In this document: positions 1-9,342 of the stretch, one piece after another
How positions within the stretch are numbered: position 1 is the stretch's first letter
Layout: each line of letters opens with the position of its first letter
From: Thiospirochaeta perfilievii
GTDB lineage: Bacteria; Spirochaetota; Spirochaetia; DSM-2461
Direction: 5' to 3'
DNA length: 64,000 nucleotides
Assembly: GCF_008329945.1 (NCBI RefSeq)
Contig: NZ_CP035807.1
Span: forward strand, 1,736,001-1,800,000
The notes under the pieces: generated by a model
Databases searched by the model: none
Seen by the model: only the letters and a program-made list of their open reading frames with translations
Told to the model about the DNA's origin: nothing
Position numbers and translations under genes: made by a program

Positions 1-782
1 CTCATAACAGAACACAGTGGATTTTGAAATGTGGAAGAAAAGACTAAGGCCTTTATACTGTTTTGTTTAATAATTTTAGATAAATTATTAATATCAAGGC
101 CTCTATCTGCTCTAGTTGGAATCTCTACTACTCTTAAATTAAGCTCCTCTAAAATACTTATTAAGCTAAAATATGTAGGTGTCTCAATAGCTATAGTATC
201 CCCAGGAGTTGTTATTAAACTTAAAGATATAAAAAGAGCTTCTGAACAACCATTTGTAATAACAATATCCTCACTATTTATTAAAACCCCTTTTTTATAC
301 ATATATTTAACAATCTCTTTTCTTAAATTTAAAGATCCTGAGGCAGGAGTATATGTAGTAAAAAGATCTGGATTGTTTTTTGCCTTACGACTAATATAAG
401 AACCTAACTTTTTAGAGGCAATAATAGAATTATCTGGAATAGCTGCTCCAAAAGGTAGGATAGATTTATCCATAGCCATATCCACCATTTCAGCAGTCAT
501 TAAATTCGTCTTAGTAATATTAGGAACTAGTGTATGGTTTACTTTCTCAGGTGCAGGAATAGGAGTTTCCGATCTATCTCGAACAATATAACCAGACTTT
601 TCTACAGATTCTATTAAACCTATAGACTCTAATTTATTATAGGCTTGAATAACAACAGAAATACCACAATCATAAGTTGTAGCACTCTTTCTAAGTGATG
701 GTAACTTCTCTGAAGGGAGAAATACGCCATTTAATATTGCTTTTTCTATCTCTTTAAAAATTTTCTCATATTTAAAACTCAT
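1..782 (-). CDS. MocR-type GntR/aminotransferase transcription regulator (3' end outside window)
   Basis: I read this directly from the minus strand; the frame is open from an ATG at 782 to the window edge, so about 260 residues are visible. Residues 1-70 look like a GntR winged helix (KLPSLRKSA, then SVVIQAYNKLESIGLIE). From about residue 105 it continues as a class I aminotransferase fold (YTPASGSLNLRKEI, ITNGCSEALF, ETPTYFS and FQNPLC, the equivalent of the usual NPTG). That domain order defines MocR regulators, which use PLP as an effector-sensing cofactor. The catalytic Lys region lies beyond the edge. The gene diverges from a LysE-family exporter, so control of that exporter is the natural inference. 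Confidence 0.85.
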   Translation of the reverse strand, partial: MSFKYEKIFKEIEKAILNGVFLPSEKLPSLRKSATTYDCGISVVIQAYNKLESIGLIESVEKSGYIVRDRSETPIPAPEKVNHTLVPNITKTNLMTAEMVDMAMDKSILPFGAAIPDNSIIASKKLGSYISRKAKNNPDLFTTYTPASGSLNLRKEIVKYMYKKGVLINSEDIVITNGCSEALFISLSLITTPGDTIAIETPTYFSLISILEELNLRVVEIPTRADRGLDINNLSKIIKQNSIKALVFSSTFQNPLCSVM

Positions 783-791
783 ACTGAACCC

Positions 792-830
792 TAATCTGTT
801 ATGTAAATAAAATCAATAATCTGTATCTGT
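792..830. promoter_or_regulatory. Direct repeats in the mocR/lysE divergent promoter region
   Basis: The 8-bp word taatctgt occurs at 792-799 and again at 817-824, 25 bp apart, followed directly by a third partial copy (tatctgt, 824-830). MocR regulators commonly bind direct repeats in divergent intergenic regions. This makes it a candidate operator; the exact boundaries are inferred. Confidence 0.4.
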
Positions 831-874
831 AGTCTAAATGTAAAATATCTTAGTATTAACTCAGGAGAATAATA

Positions 875-1474
875 ATGAATAGTGATTTTACAATACCAGT
901 AATCCTGTTTGCCATAACAATGAGTATTACACCAGGACCAAATAATATAATGTTAACAACTTCAGGAGCTAATTATGGTTTTCTTAGAACCATCCCCCAC
1001 ATTTTAGGTGTAGTTACTGGAGTGGCAATATTGAATATAATTAGCGCTTTAGGTCTAAATAGAGTATTTGAAGCCTACCCCAATATTCATATTATTCTAA
1101 AGTATATAGGGATGATATATATGCTGTTTTTAGCCGTAAAGATTGCAAGATCTTCAGAACCCAAGAGTCACAAAGGGATGCAAAAACCTCTTAATTTTAT
1201 TCAAGCAATTCTCTTTCAAGCTTTAAACCCTAAAGCTGTAATAATGAGTTTAACAGCAATTACTGTGTACTCTTTAAAAGGTGAAATGTTTACAAAATCA
1301 ATATACTATATAGTTATTACATTTTTAATTTTTGGGACATTATCTATATCTACTTGGGCACTATTTGGAACTCTGATAAAAAACGTTTTAAAAAATCCAA
1401 AACATTTAAAATTCTTTAATTATACAATGGGTGCTTTTTGTGGTATTTCCGCACTATTGCTACTCAGCTCTTAA
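875..1474 (+). CDS. LysE/RhtB-family amino acid exporter
   Basis: A 199-residue polytopic membrane protein of the usual LysE/RhtB length. The N-terminal family signature is clear (TPGPNNIMLTTSGANYGFLR, about residues 19-38), followed by hydrophobic segments near 41-62, 70-90, 110-130, 143-165 and 180-198. The central NPKA motif (about 118-121) is also typical. Members export amino acids or related small metabolites driven by the proton gradient. The ATG follows a good ribosome site (aggag). The last 15 bp overlap the convergent permease gene. It is paired with a divergent MocR regulator, which probably senses the exported compound. The substrate cannot be read from the sequence. Confidence 0.88.
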   Translation: MNSDFTIPVILFAITMSITPGPNNIMLTTSGANYGFLRTIPHILGVVTGVAILNIISALGLNRVFEAYPNIHIILKYIGMIYMLFLAVKIARSSEPKSHKGMQKPLNFIQAILFQALNPKAVIMSLTAITVYSLKGEMFTKSIYYIVITFLIFGTLSISTWALFGTLIKNVLKNPKHLKFFNYTMGAFCGISALLLLSS

Positions 1475-2683
1475 TGCCTCTACTGGGTCAACCTTTGATG
1501 CTGATCTTGAAGGGAAAAATGATATAAACGAGGCAACAAAAACAGAGTAAAAGAATACCAAAAAGAGAGTTTTAAGCCTAAGTTGTGGGTAGATCATCCA
1601 TGAAATCCCAAAATCGACGGTTGAGCCAAAGGACGATAGATCTATACCATAGATAGAGAGTGGAATAATCAAAATAACCCCTAAAAGTGATCCAAGCGTG
1701 GCTCCTAAAACCCCAAGATATAGAGCTTCAATGAAAAAAAGTCTTATTACTTCCCCTCCTGTCATACCCATTGCAGTTATTGTCCCTATCTCTTTTCTTC
1801 TCTCAAAGACAACCATTAACATAGTATTAGCGATTACAGTACTTGATAGAGCAAAAAAGAATATTGCCATTATTGAATAAGAGATATCTGCCATCTCTAA
1901 CATTGCATACCCTAACCCAACTACTGTCCAGGGTAGAGCTTCTAAAGTGTTTAGACCATTTTGTTCTAACAGGTTATTAATATCCTTAGCCTTACTCTCC
2001 CAATCATCCTCTGTTACATTTTTTAGAAGAATTTCAGAAACAGCTCCTTCCATTCTTAGAATCATTGGAACATCATCTAAAGGGGCTAAAAATGATTTAT
2101 TAGTATATGCTCCACTAGAGAATTTAGCCTTACCAACAAGTTCAAATGTAATACCCGAGCTTGCCCCCTTTCTAGTCATTGTAATAGGGGTAAATTTATC
2201 ACCTAGACTTAGCTCGAGTTCTTCTGCTAAACCAACCCCCATTAATACCTCCCTTGACTTAATAGGAATTCTGCCCTCTACTAGCTTCTCCTTAAGGTCT
2301 AGATACTCTACCTCCCTTGCAAAATCAACAGCGATACCAAAACTCATAAAAGTTCTCTCTCCCTTTATAATTTGGGATGGAAAACGCAGTCTTGGAGAGA
2401 TTAGAAAATCAGGATAGTTCCTCTCAATTAGGGTTATAACACTCTTATATCCATCAACAGCTCTATCAAGGGATGATATCTTATCGTCAAAATCTCTATT
2501 TCTAATAAGAACTTCCCCTGAATCATAATTAAATGATATATCCCTCATATCCACCTTCATTCCCTCGATATACCCAAACATAAATACCATGGAAAATGTT
2601 GCAATTGCCGTAGCAATTATTGATAGTATAGATCTTTTTTTATTTCTTTTAATATTTCTAAATGCAATCTTAGCTAATTTCAT
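1460..2683 (-). CDS. FtsX/MacB-type ABC permease, B-type, second copy
   Basis: A 407-residue protein with the LolE/MacB permease plan: one N-terminal membrane helix (about residues 18-40), a large periplasmic domain (about 45-270) and three C-terminal helices. The last stretch contains the FtsX-family motif ERRKEIGTITAMGM and ends with SKVDPVEALRAE. It is a clear paralogue of the permease at 6839-8071, sharing for example the runs LDRAVD.YKSV, GDKFTPIT and STVIANTMLMVVFERRKEIG. It is the last gene of the operon running from 10699 down to 1460 and begins 9 bp after the A-type permease. No second ATPase gene accompanies it, so it may share the single ATPase at 9342-10022. Confidence 0.88.
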   Translation of the reverse strand: MKLAKIAFRNIKRNKKRSILSIIATAIATFSMVFMFGYIEGMKVDMRDISFNYDSGEVLIRNRDFDDKISSLDRAVDGYKSVITLIERNYPDFLISPRLRFPSQIIKGERTFMSFGIAVDFAREVEYLDLKEKLVEGRIPIKSREVLMGVGLAEELELSLGDKFTPITMTRKGASSGITFELVGKAKFSSGAYTNKSFLAPLDDVPMILRMEGAVSEILLKNVTEDDWESKAKDINNLLEQNGLNTLEALPWTVVGLGYAMLEMADISYSIMAIFFFALSSTVIANTMLMVVFERRKEIGTITAMGMTGGEVIRLFFIEALYLGVLGATLGSLLGVILIIPLSIYGIDLSSFGSTVDFGISWMIYPQLRLKTLFLVFFYSVFVASFISFFPSRSASKVDPVEALRAE

Positions 2684-2692
2684 AATCTCCCC

Positions 2693-3955
2693 CTATTTGC
2701 CAGAAACGCAATCAGGAATACTTTTTAGTATTGCTTTTTTCGTAGGGAAATATGCCACAAAAATAGGAATAATAATCCCTGTAATAAGGGCTATTACATA
2801 GGAAGAGATATTCCAAGAGCCCTTCATATATGCACTAATTTTATATCCCATATCAGTATTTCTCATAAAAGTTGAAAAATCTATTCCATAGTTTACCATT
2901 GGTATATTTATTAAAATACCTAGGGTTAAACCGATTATAGAACCGATGATACCTATACCACCAGCCTCATATAAAAATGCAACTCTAATATCCTTTTCAG
3001 ACATACCTAAAGCTCTCATCATACCAAGCTCCCTCTGTCTTTCGTTTATTGTCATTAACATTGTATTTGTAATACCTACTAAGGCAATTAATACAATTAG
3101 AATTAATATAATAGCACTACCTCCTGTCTCTGCTTCAAGAAGCTTTACATAATCAGCAGCTATCTCTTTCCATGTGTAAAACTCTAGACCACTTGGAAGC
3201 TTTGGATTTATACGTCTTTTAAAAGCTTCTAGGGATTCACCAAAGGGTACGCGTAGTGCAACTTCTGTAACACTTCCATTTAGTTCTAAATAGTAGTCTG
3301 CCATATCTAAAGGATAATAGACAACTCTTCTATTTATCATTGGGTTTTCAACCTTTACAAAACCTACAATTTCCACATCAATTGTTTGGAAAAATCCGGG
3401 ATCATCTCCATTAGGAGCTGTACGAACATAGACAGTAAACCAATCACCAATTTCTGCGCCTGTGTCTTCTGCTAACCATGAACCAATTACAACTTCATCG
3501 GCTCCTGGATTCATAAATCGTCCCTCTGTAAGGAACCTATCCTTAAAGATATTATAAGCACTGTTATCACTATTTATATCTACTGCAGTAAAGAGTATTG
3601 GGGAAGAACCTGATAGAGGAAAGTATTCATCTGTAAAGATCATATCCCCATTAATTAAGACACGTTTAGTAGCCCTTCCACCGCTATCTTCAACTATAGA
3701 AATAATTTGATCAGGATTTTTAATTCTATCGTTTAATGGTAAAAACTGTATATCTTTAAATGCTTCACTAGTTAAAATCTTACCATCGGCAGTTTCTGCA
3801 TCCTTTAAGTTATTATTTGAAGCTTCAAACATTCCTACTAATAGTGAATCTAATAACAGATACATTATTAGACCAACAGCTAATGCAGAAGAGGTTATTA
3901 TGGTACGTCTTTTGTGCCTTGTAAGATTTTTAAATGCTAACTTTATTAAGAACAT
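2693..3955 (-). CDS. FtsX/MacB-type ABC permease, A-type, second copy
   Basis: A 420-residue FtsX-type permease with an N-terminal helix (about 20-42), a periplasmic domain and three C-terminal helices with ITNTMLMTINERQRELGMMR (about residues 294-313). It is a paralogue of the permease at 8080-9342: both begin with MFL.KL.FKNLTRHKRRTII and both end with KSIPDC. Together with the downstream gene it forms a second heteromeric permease pair. Its ribosome site (GGGGAG, 6 nt before the ATG) is inside one arm of an 11-bp RNA hairpin (3961-4021). This pair may therefore be under translational control separate from the promoter-proximal pair. Confidence 0.88.
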   Translation of the reverse strand: MFLIKLAFKNLTRHKRRTIITSSALAVGLIMYLLLDSLLVGMFEASNNNLKDAETADGKILTSEAFKDIQFLPLNDRIKNPDQIISIVEDSGGRATKRVLINGDMIFTDEYFPLSGSSPILFTAVDINSDNSAYNIFKDRFLTEGRFMNPGADEVVIGSWLAEDTGAEIGDWFTVYVRTAPNGDDPGFFQTIDVEIVGFVKVENPMINRRVVYYPLDMADYYLELNGSVTEVALRVPFGESLEAFKRRINPKLPSGLEFYTWKEIAADYVKLLEAETGGSAIILILIVLIALVGITNTMLMTINERQRELGMMRALGMSEKDIRVAFLYEAGGIGIIGSIIGLTLGILINIPMVNYGIDFSTFMRNTDMGYKISAYMKGSWNISSYVIALITGIIIPIFVAYFPTKKAILKSIPDCVSGK

Positions 3956-3960
3956 ATATC

Positions 3961-4021
3961 ACTCCCCAATAACTAATTATTGTCCTTTTTTTGTTTAAAG
4001 TACAATCAAATATTAGGGAGT
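3961..4021 (-). promoter_or_regulatory. Hairpin masking the ribosome site of the second permease pair
   Basis: On the minus-strand RNA the segment ACUCCCUAAUA (complement of 4011-4021) can pair along all 11 bases, with one G-U pair, with UAUUGGGGAGU (complement of 3961-3971). The second arm contains the GGGGAG ribosome site of the gene starting at 3955. The loop is about 39 nt. There is no U-tract, which argues against a terminator. Pairing is seen in the sequence; a regulatory role is inferred. Confidence 0.4.
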
Positions 4022-4030
4022 ATATATTAT

Positions 4031-4981
4031 CTACTCTTGGTCTTTGATAAACCTAGATGTAACTTTATAATATGGTGCCATAAACTGATAAGCTCTTGGC
4101 ATTAGCTCTAAAACTTCTTTTGATGCAAAAGGAGTTAAATCTTTATTATTAAAGTAACTTTCAAATGCATTTGAATCACCATTAGGAATAGGTAGTAGTA
4201 TTTTTATTGAGTTTCTTGTATTTATTCTATCATCACTCTTCTCTTTGTAGTTAACTACAACCTCATTTGTAACAACATCAACAATCTCCCACTCTATATA
4301 TGCATTACAAAGAAGATAGTATCCACCTACAGTAGATGTATCTTCAAATACTCTGTTTGAGTACTCATCCTCTTCTGGTGTTAAAAGCTCTACAACTTCA
4401 TTACTAATATCAATATAACCTCTTAATATATAGTCAACTCCATCAGCACTTATATTTGTTAGATCACGAACCTCTTTAAAATATGTTGTAGGTTTATCTG
4501 TAGGTAAAAAAACAAATTCATAATTTTCATCCCTCTCTAAGGGTCTATTACTTAAAAAACCACTATTACCTTCACCAAACTTATTAAAAAAACCTACTGT
4601 ATAGTTAGAGTCTCCTAACAATCCTAGAATCCACTCTTTTGTTACCTGGGATTGAATTAGGTTTGCATCAGCATCTGTTTTTTTTAGAGCATTAATCTCT
4701 AAAATACCAACTTCTCCAAGACCATCTACATCAACTTTTGTTATATACTTTTTCTGAAAAACAACCTTCTGCCCATTAACAGACAAAGAGACATCTCGAA
4801 GATCTATAGCAAAACGACTTGATGAGAATTCTACATCAAAGGGTTCAACACCAATAATTTTATTAGAAAAAATTTCCGAATAACGACTCTCGACAGGTTC
4901 GCTTTCAAAAACCAAGCTACCAGAAACACATGAATTAAGAGCTATAACAACTCCAACTACCATAAATACTTTTTTTAACAT
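4031..4981 (-). CDS. Predicted lipoprotein of the export operon, function unknown
   Basis: A 316-residue protein with a lipoprotein signal: a basic start, a hydrophobic core and LNSC, with Cys18 as the lipidation site. The mature part has no domain I recognise. It looks like a beta-rich globular periplasmic protein with many aromatic and acidic residues, including a long ordered stretch around DYILRGYIDISNEVVELLTP. It sits between the beta-barrel gene (5037-6122) and the second permease pair in a single transcriptional direction with short gaps, so it is probably an accessory envelope part of the same machine. It could be an outer-membrane partner of the barrel or a periplasmic adaptor; I cannot decide. 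Confidence 0.75.
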   Translation of the reverse strand: MLKKVFMVVGVVIALNSCVSGSLVFESEPVESRYSEIFSNKIIGVEPFDVEFSSSRFAIDLRDVSLSVNGQKVVFQKKYITKVDVDGLGEVGILEINALKKTDADANLIQSQVTKEWILGLLGDSNYTVGFFNKFGEGNSGFLSNRPLERDENYEFVFLPTDKPTTYFKEVRDLTNISADGVDYILRGYIDISNEVVELLTPEEDEYSNRVFEDTSTVGGYYLLCNAYIEWEIVDVVTNEVVVNYKEKSDDRINTRNSIKILLPIPNGDSNAFESYFNNKDLTPFASKEVLELMPRAYQFMAPYYKVTSRFIKDQE

Positions 4982-5036
4982 TTATTTTCTCCTAGGGTCA
5001 GAATATAAACTATTTATGTAATTAGAGTCTATTCTT

Positions 5037-6122
5037 TTAAAACTTATGGGTAACTGAAACTGTTAGTTTTGTATCCATATAATTATTACTAGTAATATTG
5101 GAGGATATAAAAGAACCTATAGAGAATCCCTGGTATGTTTTCCAATTAAGCCCAAATGTGCTCTTTAAAGTAAAATCTAAAGGGTTGATTATTCCTCTTA
5201 AAAATAGAGATATCTCATCATTTGGAACTAATGATAACTCAGGATATAACTCTAGGGCATCAAGCTCCCAGTCACCAAAGGGTTTTATTTGGGATTCTAA
5301 TCTAAGGGTTAGGGTTTTATCATCTTCAAAATCAAATATATAAAATGCCCCTGAAGATATTTTTAAACTCTCCTTCCATAGGTCAAAATCACTATTCCCA
5401 TTCTGGATATTAATTGAAGAAGAGAGGTGATAATCCACTCCAGAGGTTCCATTAATACTAATATAAGGTTTATGTACCCCCCTATCCCCATTATAAATAT
5501 ACCCTGTCTCAAGCTTAATCCCACCAAGTCTTGTTACAAATCGTCCTCCATAGGAGTGTGATTCAAAACCTTTCTCTACTGGAGTAGCGCCAGTTGCTAT
5601 AACGGATAGATCATCCGTAGATAAAAAATCATAGGGAAGATATATCAGTTCAGTGTATGTAAATCTACCTAAGGGAAAGATTACCTGGGCTAAGGTTCTA
5701 TTAACACTTCTTAACTCATCTGCAGTTAAGTCTACCTCTTCTAGGTTTTGTTTTATTGGATCAATATAGTCATCAAAAATGACATCCCCTGCATTAAATG
5801 CAGCACCTTCACCCCATGTAATTCTATTTTTCCCTAGTGTTACCCTAAAAAGTGGAAATCGAAACTTAATCCACGCCTTACTAATACTAAGAGTTCCTAC
5901 ACTTCTATAAGATAAAAAATCTAGGGTTAATTGGGACTTTACATCACTACTATTAGTAGATTTTATTGTAAGAGACCCACTAGCTAAACTAGAAGATGTA
6001 AAATCTCCACTATTATCTCTAGTTACTCCTAGAACTCCATTTAGGGAAGCATCTATATCAACTTCACTAAATAGAGTAAAAACTGTTGTAAAAATTAAAA
6101 CAAATAAGACCTTTTTTACCAT
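5037..6122 (-). CDS. Predicted outer-membrane beta-barrel protein
   Basis: A 361-residue protein with a signal peptide (MVKKVLFVLIFTTVFTLFS) followed by alternating, amphipathic short strands. It ends in LTVSVTHKF, and a C-terminal Phe is the usual insertion signal for barrels assembled by BamA. A run in the first third (FRVTLGKNRITWGEGAAFN) resembles porin-like or DUF1302-type barrels, but I cannot assign a named family with confidence. It overlaps the LolA-like gene by 7 bp, so the two are probably translated together. In other diderms, barrel plus LolA-like pairs occur beside lipid-exporting transporters, which is the role I infer here. Confidence 0.75.
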   Translation of the reverse strand: MVKKVLFVLIFTTVFTLFSEVDIDASLNGVLGVTRDNSGDFTSSSLASGSLTIKSTNSSDVKSQLTLDFLSYRSVGTLSISKAWIKFRFPLFRVTLGKNRITWGEGAAFNAGDVIFDDYIDPIKQNLEEVDLTADELRSVNRTLAQVIFPLGRFTYTELIYLPYDFLSTDDLSVIATGATPVEKGFESHSYGGRFVTRLGGIKLETGYIYNGDRGVHKPYISINGTSGVDYHLSSSINIQNGNSDFDLWKESLKISSGAFYIFDFEDDKTLTLRLESQIKPFGDWELDALELYPELSLVPNDEISLFLRGIINPLDFTLKSTFGLNWKTYQGFSIGSFISSNITSNNYMDTKLTVSVTHKF

Positions 6123-6829
6123 GCTAACTCATCCAAACTAAAATAATCGTCACTAATATCTATATCTATCTCCACCTCATTAATAAAACTTTCAGTTGAG
6201 TTATTCTTTTTAAGTCTGTCTGTAATTAACAAGTGGGTTCCAATAAAGTTACCACCAACCTCTTTTACAGTTAATGTAACCATCTCCTTTGTTAATTTAC
6301 CAGATTTAGAGTAGTACAAAACCTTCCAAACTAAAAATGTATCTTTATCTACAAAGAGCTCCTGTTTATAGTGGGAAACCTTAGAAGTTTTTGCAATTAA
6401 CTCAATTTTATATACATCATTACCCTCAAAGACCTCATCACCTAAAAGCTTAGCTTTGTAGTTTTTTAAGGTATTTCTCTCCCCAGACATCTCATCATAG
6501 GAGACAGCACCAAGGGTTTTCCTTCTAGATAGTCTCTGAATCTCCTCTGCATAGGGGTACTTAATATAGAGGTCGTCAGCTGTTTTAAAAATCTTCTGGC
6601 CCTCTTCCTCTCCAGATACAAACTCAATTAAACTATCATCTGCACCCTTTGCGTAGGCAATAAACTCACTAGTTCTCTTTCCATATTTTCCCTCAATAAC
6701 AACCTTACCCTTGGCCTTATATGTATCGAAGGTACTATTTTCATCAACTTTTCTAACTATATCATCAGCATTTTGGGCAAATACCCCAAGGCTTAACAAT
6801 AGCATTTTAATTAAAACTAACTTTCTCAT
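6116..6829 (-). CDS. LolA-like outer-membrane lipoprotein-sorting family protein
   Basis: A 237-residue secreted protein with a cleavable signal (MRKLVLIKMLLLSLGVFAQ). It matches the LolA-like family annotated as outer-membrane lipoprotein-sorting protein. Characteristic features are an early FDTYKAKGKVVIEG strand pair, the region around GQKIFKTADDLYIKYPYAEE, SYDEMSGE, and the YKIELIAK / FVDKDTFLVWKVLYYSKSGKL strands that form the half-open barrel. The family is known to carry hydrophobic cargo across the periplasm. It lies directly downstream of the first permease pair (9 bp gap). The cargo is unknown; because this organism should have a housekeeping Lol system elsewhere, a dedicated lipid or lipoprotein cargo is likely. 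Confidence 0.85.
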   Translation of the reverse strand: MRKLVLIKMLLLSLGVFAQNADDIVRKVDENSTFDTYKAKGKVVIEGKYGKRTSEFIAYAKGADDSLIEFVSGEEEGQKIFKTADDLYIKYPYAEEIQRLSRRKTLGAVSYDEMSGERNTLKNYKAKLLGDEVFEGNDVYKIELIAKTSKVSHYKQELFVDKDTFLVWKVLYYSKSGKLTKEMVTLTVKEVGGNFIGTHLLITDRLKKNNSTESFINEVEIDIDISDDYFSLDELAW

Positions 6830-6838
6830 AACTTCTCC

Positions 6839-8071
6839 TTATTCTGATCTTAATGCTACAACTGGGTCGACTTTAGAAGCCCCCCTGGATGGAAAAAATG
6901 AAACAAAGGCGGCTACAAATGTAGAGTAAAAGAATACTAAAAGTGTGGATTTTATGGTTACTTCTGGGAATATGTTAAATGATGCTCCCATCTCTATTCC
7001 TGCAGTCAATCCAGATAGATCTAATCCAATCCTGTGTAGGGGAATAACAACAATTATACTTAAAATAACACCTGCTCCTGCTCCTATAACACCTAGGTAT
7101 AGTGCCTCTATAAAAAAGAGTCTAATAACTTCTCTACTTGTCATACCCATTGCAGTAATTGTACCGATCTCCTTTCTTCTCTCAAATACAACCATTAACA
7201 TTGTATTGGCAATAACTGTACTAGCTAAAAAGAAGAAAAATATTCCAATTATCGTGTATGCATAGTCCGCCATTTGAAGAAATGAGTACCCAACTCCCAC
7301 ATCCTTCCATGAGTAGCCCTTTATACTATTAAAACCACTATCTTTTAATAAGGAAGAAATCTCGTTCACCTTAGACTCTAAGTTTTTATCCCCAATCCCC
7401 TTTATTAATATATCTGAAACAGAGCCTTCCATTTTTAACATCTTTGGTAGATCCTCCAGGGAGACTATAAATGTCTTATTAGAAAAGCCGGAATCGGCGA
7501 ATCTTCCAAGGGCAGTAATTATAAAGGTAATACCAGTTGAAGCCCCCCTTCTAGTTGTTGTTATAGGTGTAAATTTATCTCCAACCTTTAAGTTTAATTC
7601 AGAGGCTAGGCCATGGCCCATAATAACCTCCCTAGGACCAGAGGGCATCTTCCCCTCTATTATTTTATCCTTTAATCCTAGGTATTTCTCCTCTGTTTCA
7701 AAGTTAACAGCAACACCTGAGCTTATGTAACTCTTATCATAATCTTCCTTATCAAAAACAGTTGATGGGAACTTTATTCTTGGTGAAAATTCAAAGGATG
7801 GATAGTTTCTCCTAAGAACCTCTAATACACTTTTGTAGTTATCAACTGCCCGGTCTAAAGAGAAGGACTTCTCATCAAACTCTATATTTCTAACTAAGAT
7901 CTCTCCTGTACTATAGTTAAAAGAGACATTACGCATATCATTGGCTAAACCAGCAATAAACGAAAACATAAAAGAGATGGCAAAGGTAGCTATTGCTGTT
8001 GCGGTTATAGAGAGTATTGACCTCTTTGAATTTCTTTTTAAGTTTCTAATTGCAATATTTCGTAACTTCAT
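6839..8071 (-). CDS. FtsX/MacB-type ABC permease, B-type, first copy
   Basis: A 410-residue permease with the same plan as its paralogue at 1460-2683: N-terminal helix about 18-42, periplasmic domain to about 270, and three C-terminal helices carrying ERRKEIGTITAMGMTSREVIR and a SKVDPVVALRSE tail. Conserved blocks such as FSPRIKFPS and GDKFTPIT line up with the second copy, while the periplasmic loops differ more. That is what is expected if the two pairs handle different cargo or partner proteins. It starts 8 bp after the A-type permease and is followed 9 bp later by the LolA-like gene. Confidence 0.88.
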   Translation of the reverse strand: MKLRNIAIRNLKRNSKRSILSITATAIATFAISFMFSFIAGLANDMRNVSFNYSTGEILVRNIEFDEKSFSLDRAVDNYKSVLEVLRRNYPSFEFSPRIKFPSTVFDKEDYDKSYISSGVAVNFETEEKYLGLKDKIIEGKMPSGPREVIMGHGLASELNLKVGDKFTPITTTRRGASTGITFIITALGRFADSGFSNKTFIVSLEDLPKMLKMEGSVSDILIKGIGDKNLESKVNEISSLLKDSGFNSIKGYSWKDVGVGYSFLQMADYAYTIIGIFFFFLASTVIANTMLMVVFERRKEIGTITAMGMTSREVIRLFFIEALYLGVIGAGAGVILSIIVVIPLHRIGLDLSGLTAGIEMGASFNIFPEVTIKSTLLVFFYSTFVAAFVSFFPSRGASKVDPVVALRSE

Positions 8072-8079
8072 ACATCCTC

Positions 8080-9342
8080 CTATCTTCCATTTATACAGTC
8101 TGGAATACTCTTTCTAATGGATCTCTTTGTTGGATAAATTGCAACAACAACAGGTATAATAATGCCTAAAATAAAAGCAATAAAAATAACACTAGGATTC
8201 CATACTCCATAGATGTAAGTACTTATTCTATAACCCATATCTGTGTCCCTTAAAAATGATGAGTAGTCTAAACCTACATTAACCATTGGAATATTTGCTA
8301 AACAGCCCATAAGAACACCTAAAAAAGATCCGATTAAACCAATTCCTGCAGCTTCAAATATAAAAGACCTTCTAATATTTCGGTCTGTCATACCTAGAGC
8401 CCTCATCATCCCTAGCTCTTTTTGCCTCTCATTTATTGTCATTAACATTGTATTAGTAATACCAACCATGGCGATTATTATTACTAAAAAGATGATTATA
8501 GAGCTACCTCCACTCTTAGCTTCTGTTAAAGCTAGATAATCTGCACCTATCTCCCTCCAGGTATAAAAACTTAAATCTGTAGGTAGCTTAGGTTCAACTT
8601 TTTTATCAAAGGATTTTAAATTATCTCCAAAGGGCATTAATAGAGCTACTTCTGTAACAGATCCCTTTAAATCCAGATAAAAATCAGCCATATCTAGGGG
8701 GAAATATACAACCCGCCTATTTACCATAGGACTCTCCACTTTAATAATTCCAACAACTTCCACATCAATAGTCTGATAATAACCACTATTATCCCCATCG
8801 GAGGCTGTCATAACTGCTAGTGTAAAAAATGAGCCAACCTTTGCCCCAACATCTTCTGCTAGCCATGATCCTATTACAACTTCATCTGAACCTTTTTCCA
8901 TAAAACGGCCATCAACAAGGTACTTATCCTTAAAAATATTAAATACATTGTTATCAGTCTCTAAATCCACCGCTGTTAACATAATTGGGGCTGAACCAGA
9001 TTTTGGAAAGTAGTCATCTGTATAGATCATCTCTCCGTTTATAACTACTCGTTTTGTAGCTTTAGCCCCTAGGGATTCCAGTGTTAATATTACCCCATCT
9101 GGATCTTCAACTCTGTTACTTAGGGGCATAAACTTCATATCTTTAAAGGCCTCATCGGTTAAAACTTTTCCATGCCCTGTTTCCGCATCCATTAAAGCGA
9201 TATTTGACTGTTCTAAGGCTCCTATTAAAAGAGAATCCATTAATATAAACATCATTAAACCAAAGGCTAAAGCAAGGGATGTAATTATTGTTCTTCTCTT
9301 ATGCCTTGTTAAATTTTTAAAGGATAATTTTAGTAAAAACAT
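8080..9342 (-). CDS. FtsX/MacB-type ABC permease, A-type, first copy
   Basis: A 420-residue LolC/LolE-like permease: an N-terminal helix, a large periplasmic domain and three C-terminal helices, with the family motif TNTMLMTINERQKELGMMR. Its first codon overlaps the stop of the upstream ATPase gene by one base (TAATG), so ATPase and permease are translationally coupled. This supports a physical complex. It is equal in length to, and closely related to, the permease at 2693-3955. The A-type and B-type permeases differ consistently at both ends (KSIPDC tail versus SKVDPV tail), which suggests an asymmetric A-B heterodimer rather than random duplicates. Confidence 0.9.
   Translation of the reverse strand: MFLLKLSFKNLTRHKRRTIITSLALAFGLMMFILMDSLLIGALEQSNIALMDAETGHGKVLTDEAFKDMKFMPLSNRVEDPDGVILTLESLGAKATKRVVINGEMIYTDDYFPKSGSAPIMLTAVDLETDNNVFNIFKDKYLVDGRFMEKGSDEVVIGSWLAEDVGAKVGSFFTLAVMTASDGDNSGYYQTIDVEVVGIIKVESPMVNRRVVYFPLDMADFYLDLKGSVTEVALLMPFGDNLKSFDKKVEPKLPTDLSFYTWREIGADYLALTEAKSGGSSIIIFLVIIIAMVGITNTMLMTINERQKELGMMRALGMTDRNIRRSFIFEAAGIGLIGSFLGVLMGCLANIPMVNVGLDYSSFLRDTDMGYRISTYIYGVWNPSVIFIAFILGIIIPVVVAIYPTKRSIRKSIPDCINGR

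Noticed and set aside
31-399. 122-codon plus-strand open frame at the left edge
   Set aside because: It is the antisense of the clear MocR aminotransferase domain on the minus strand.
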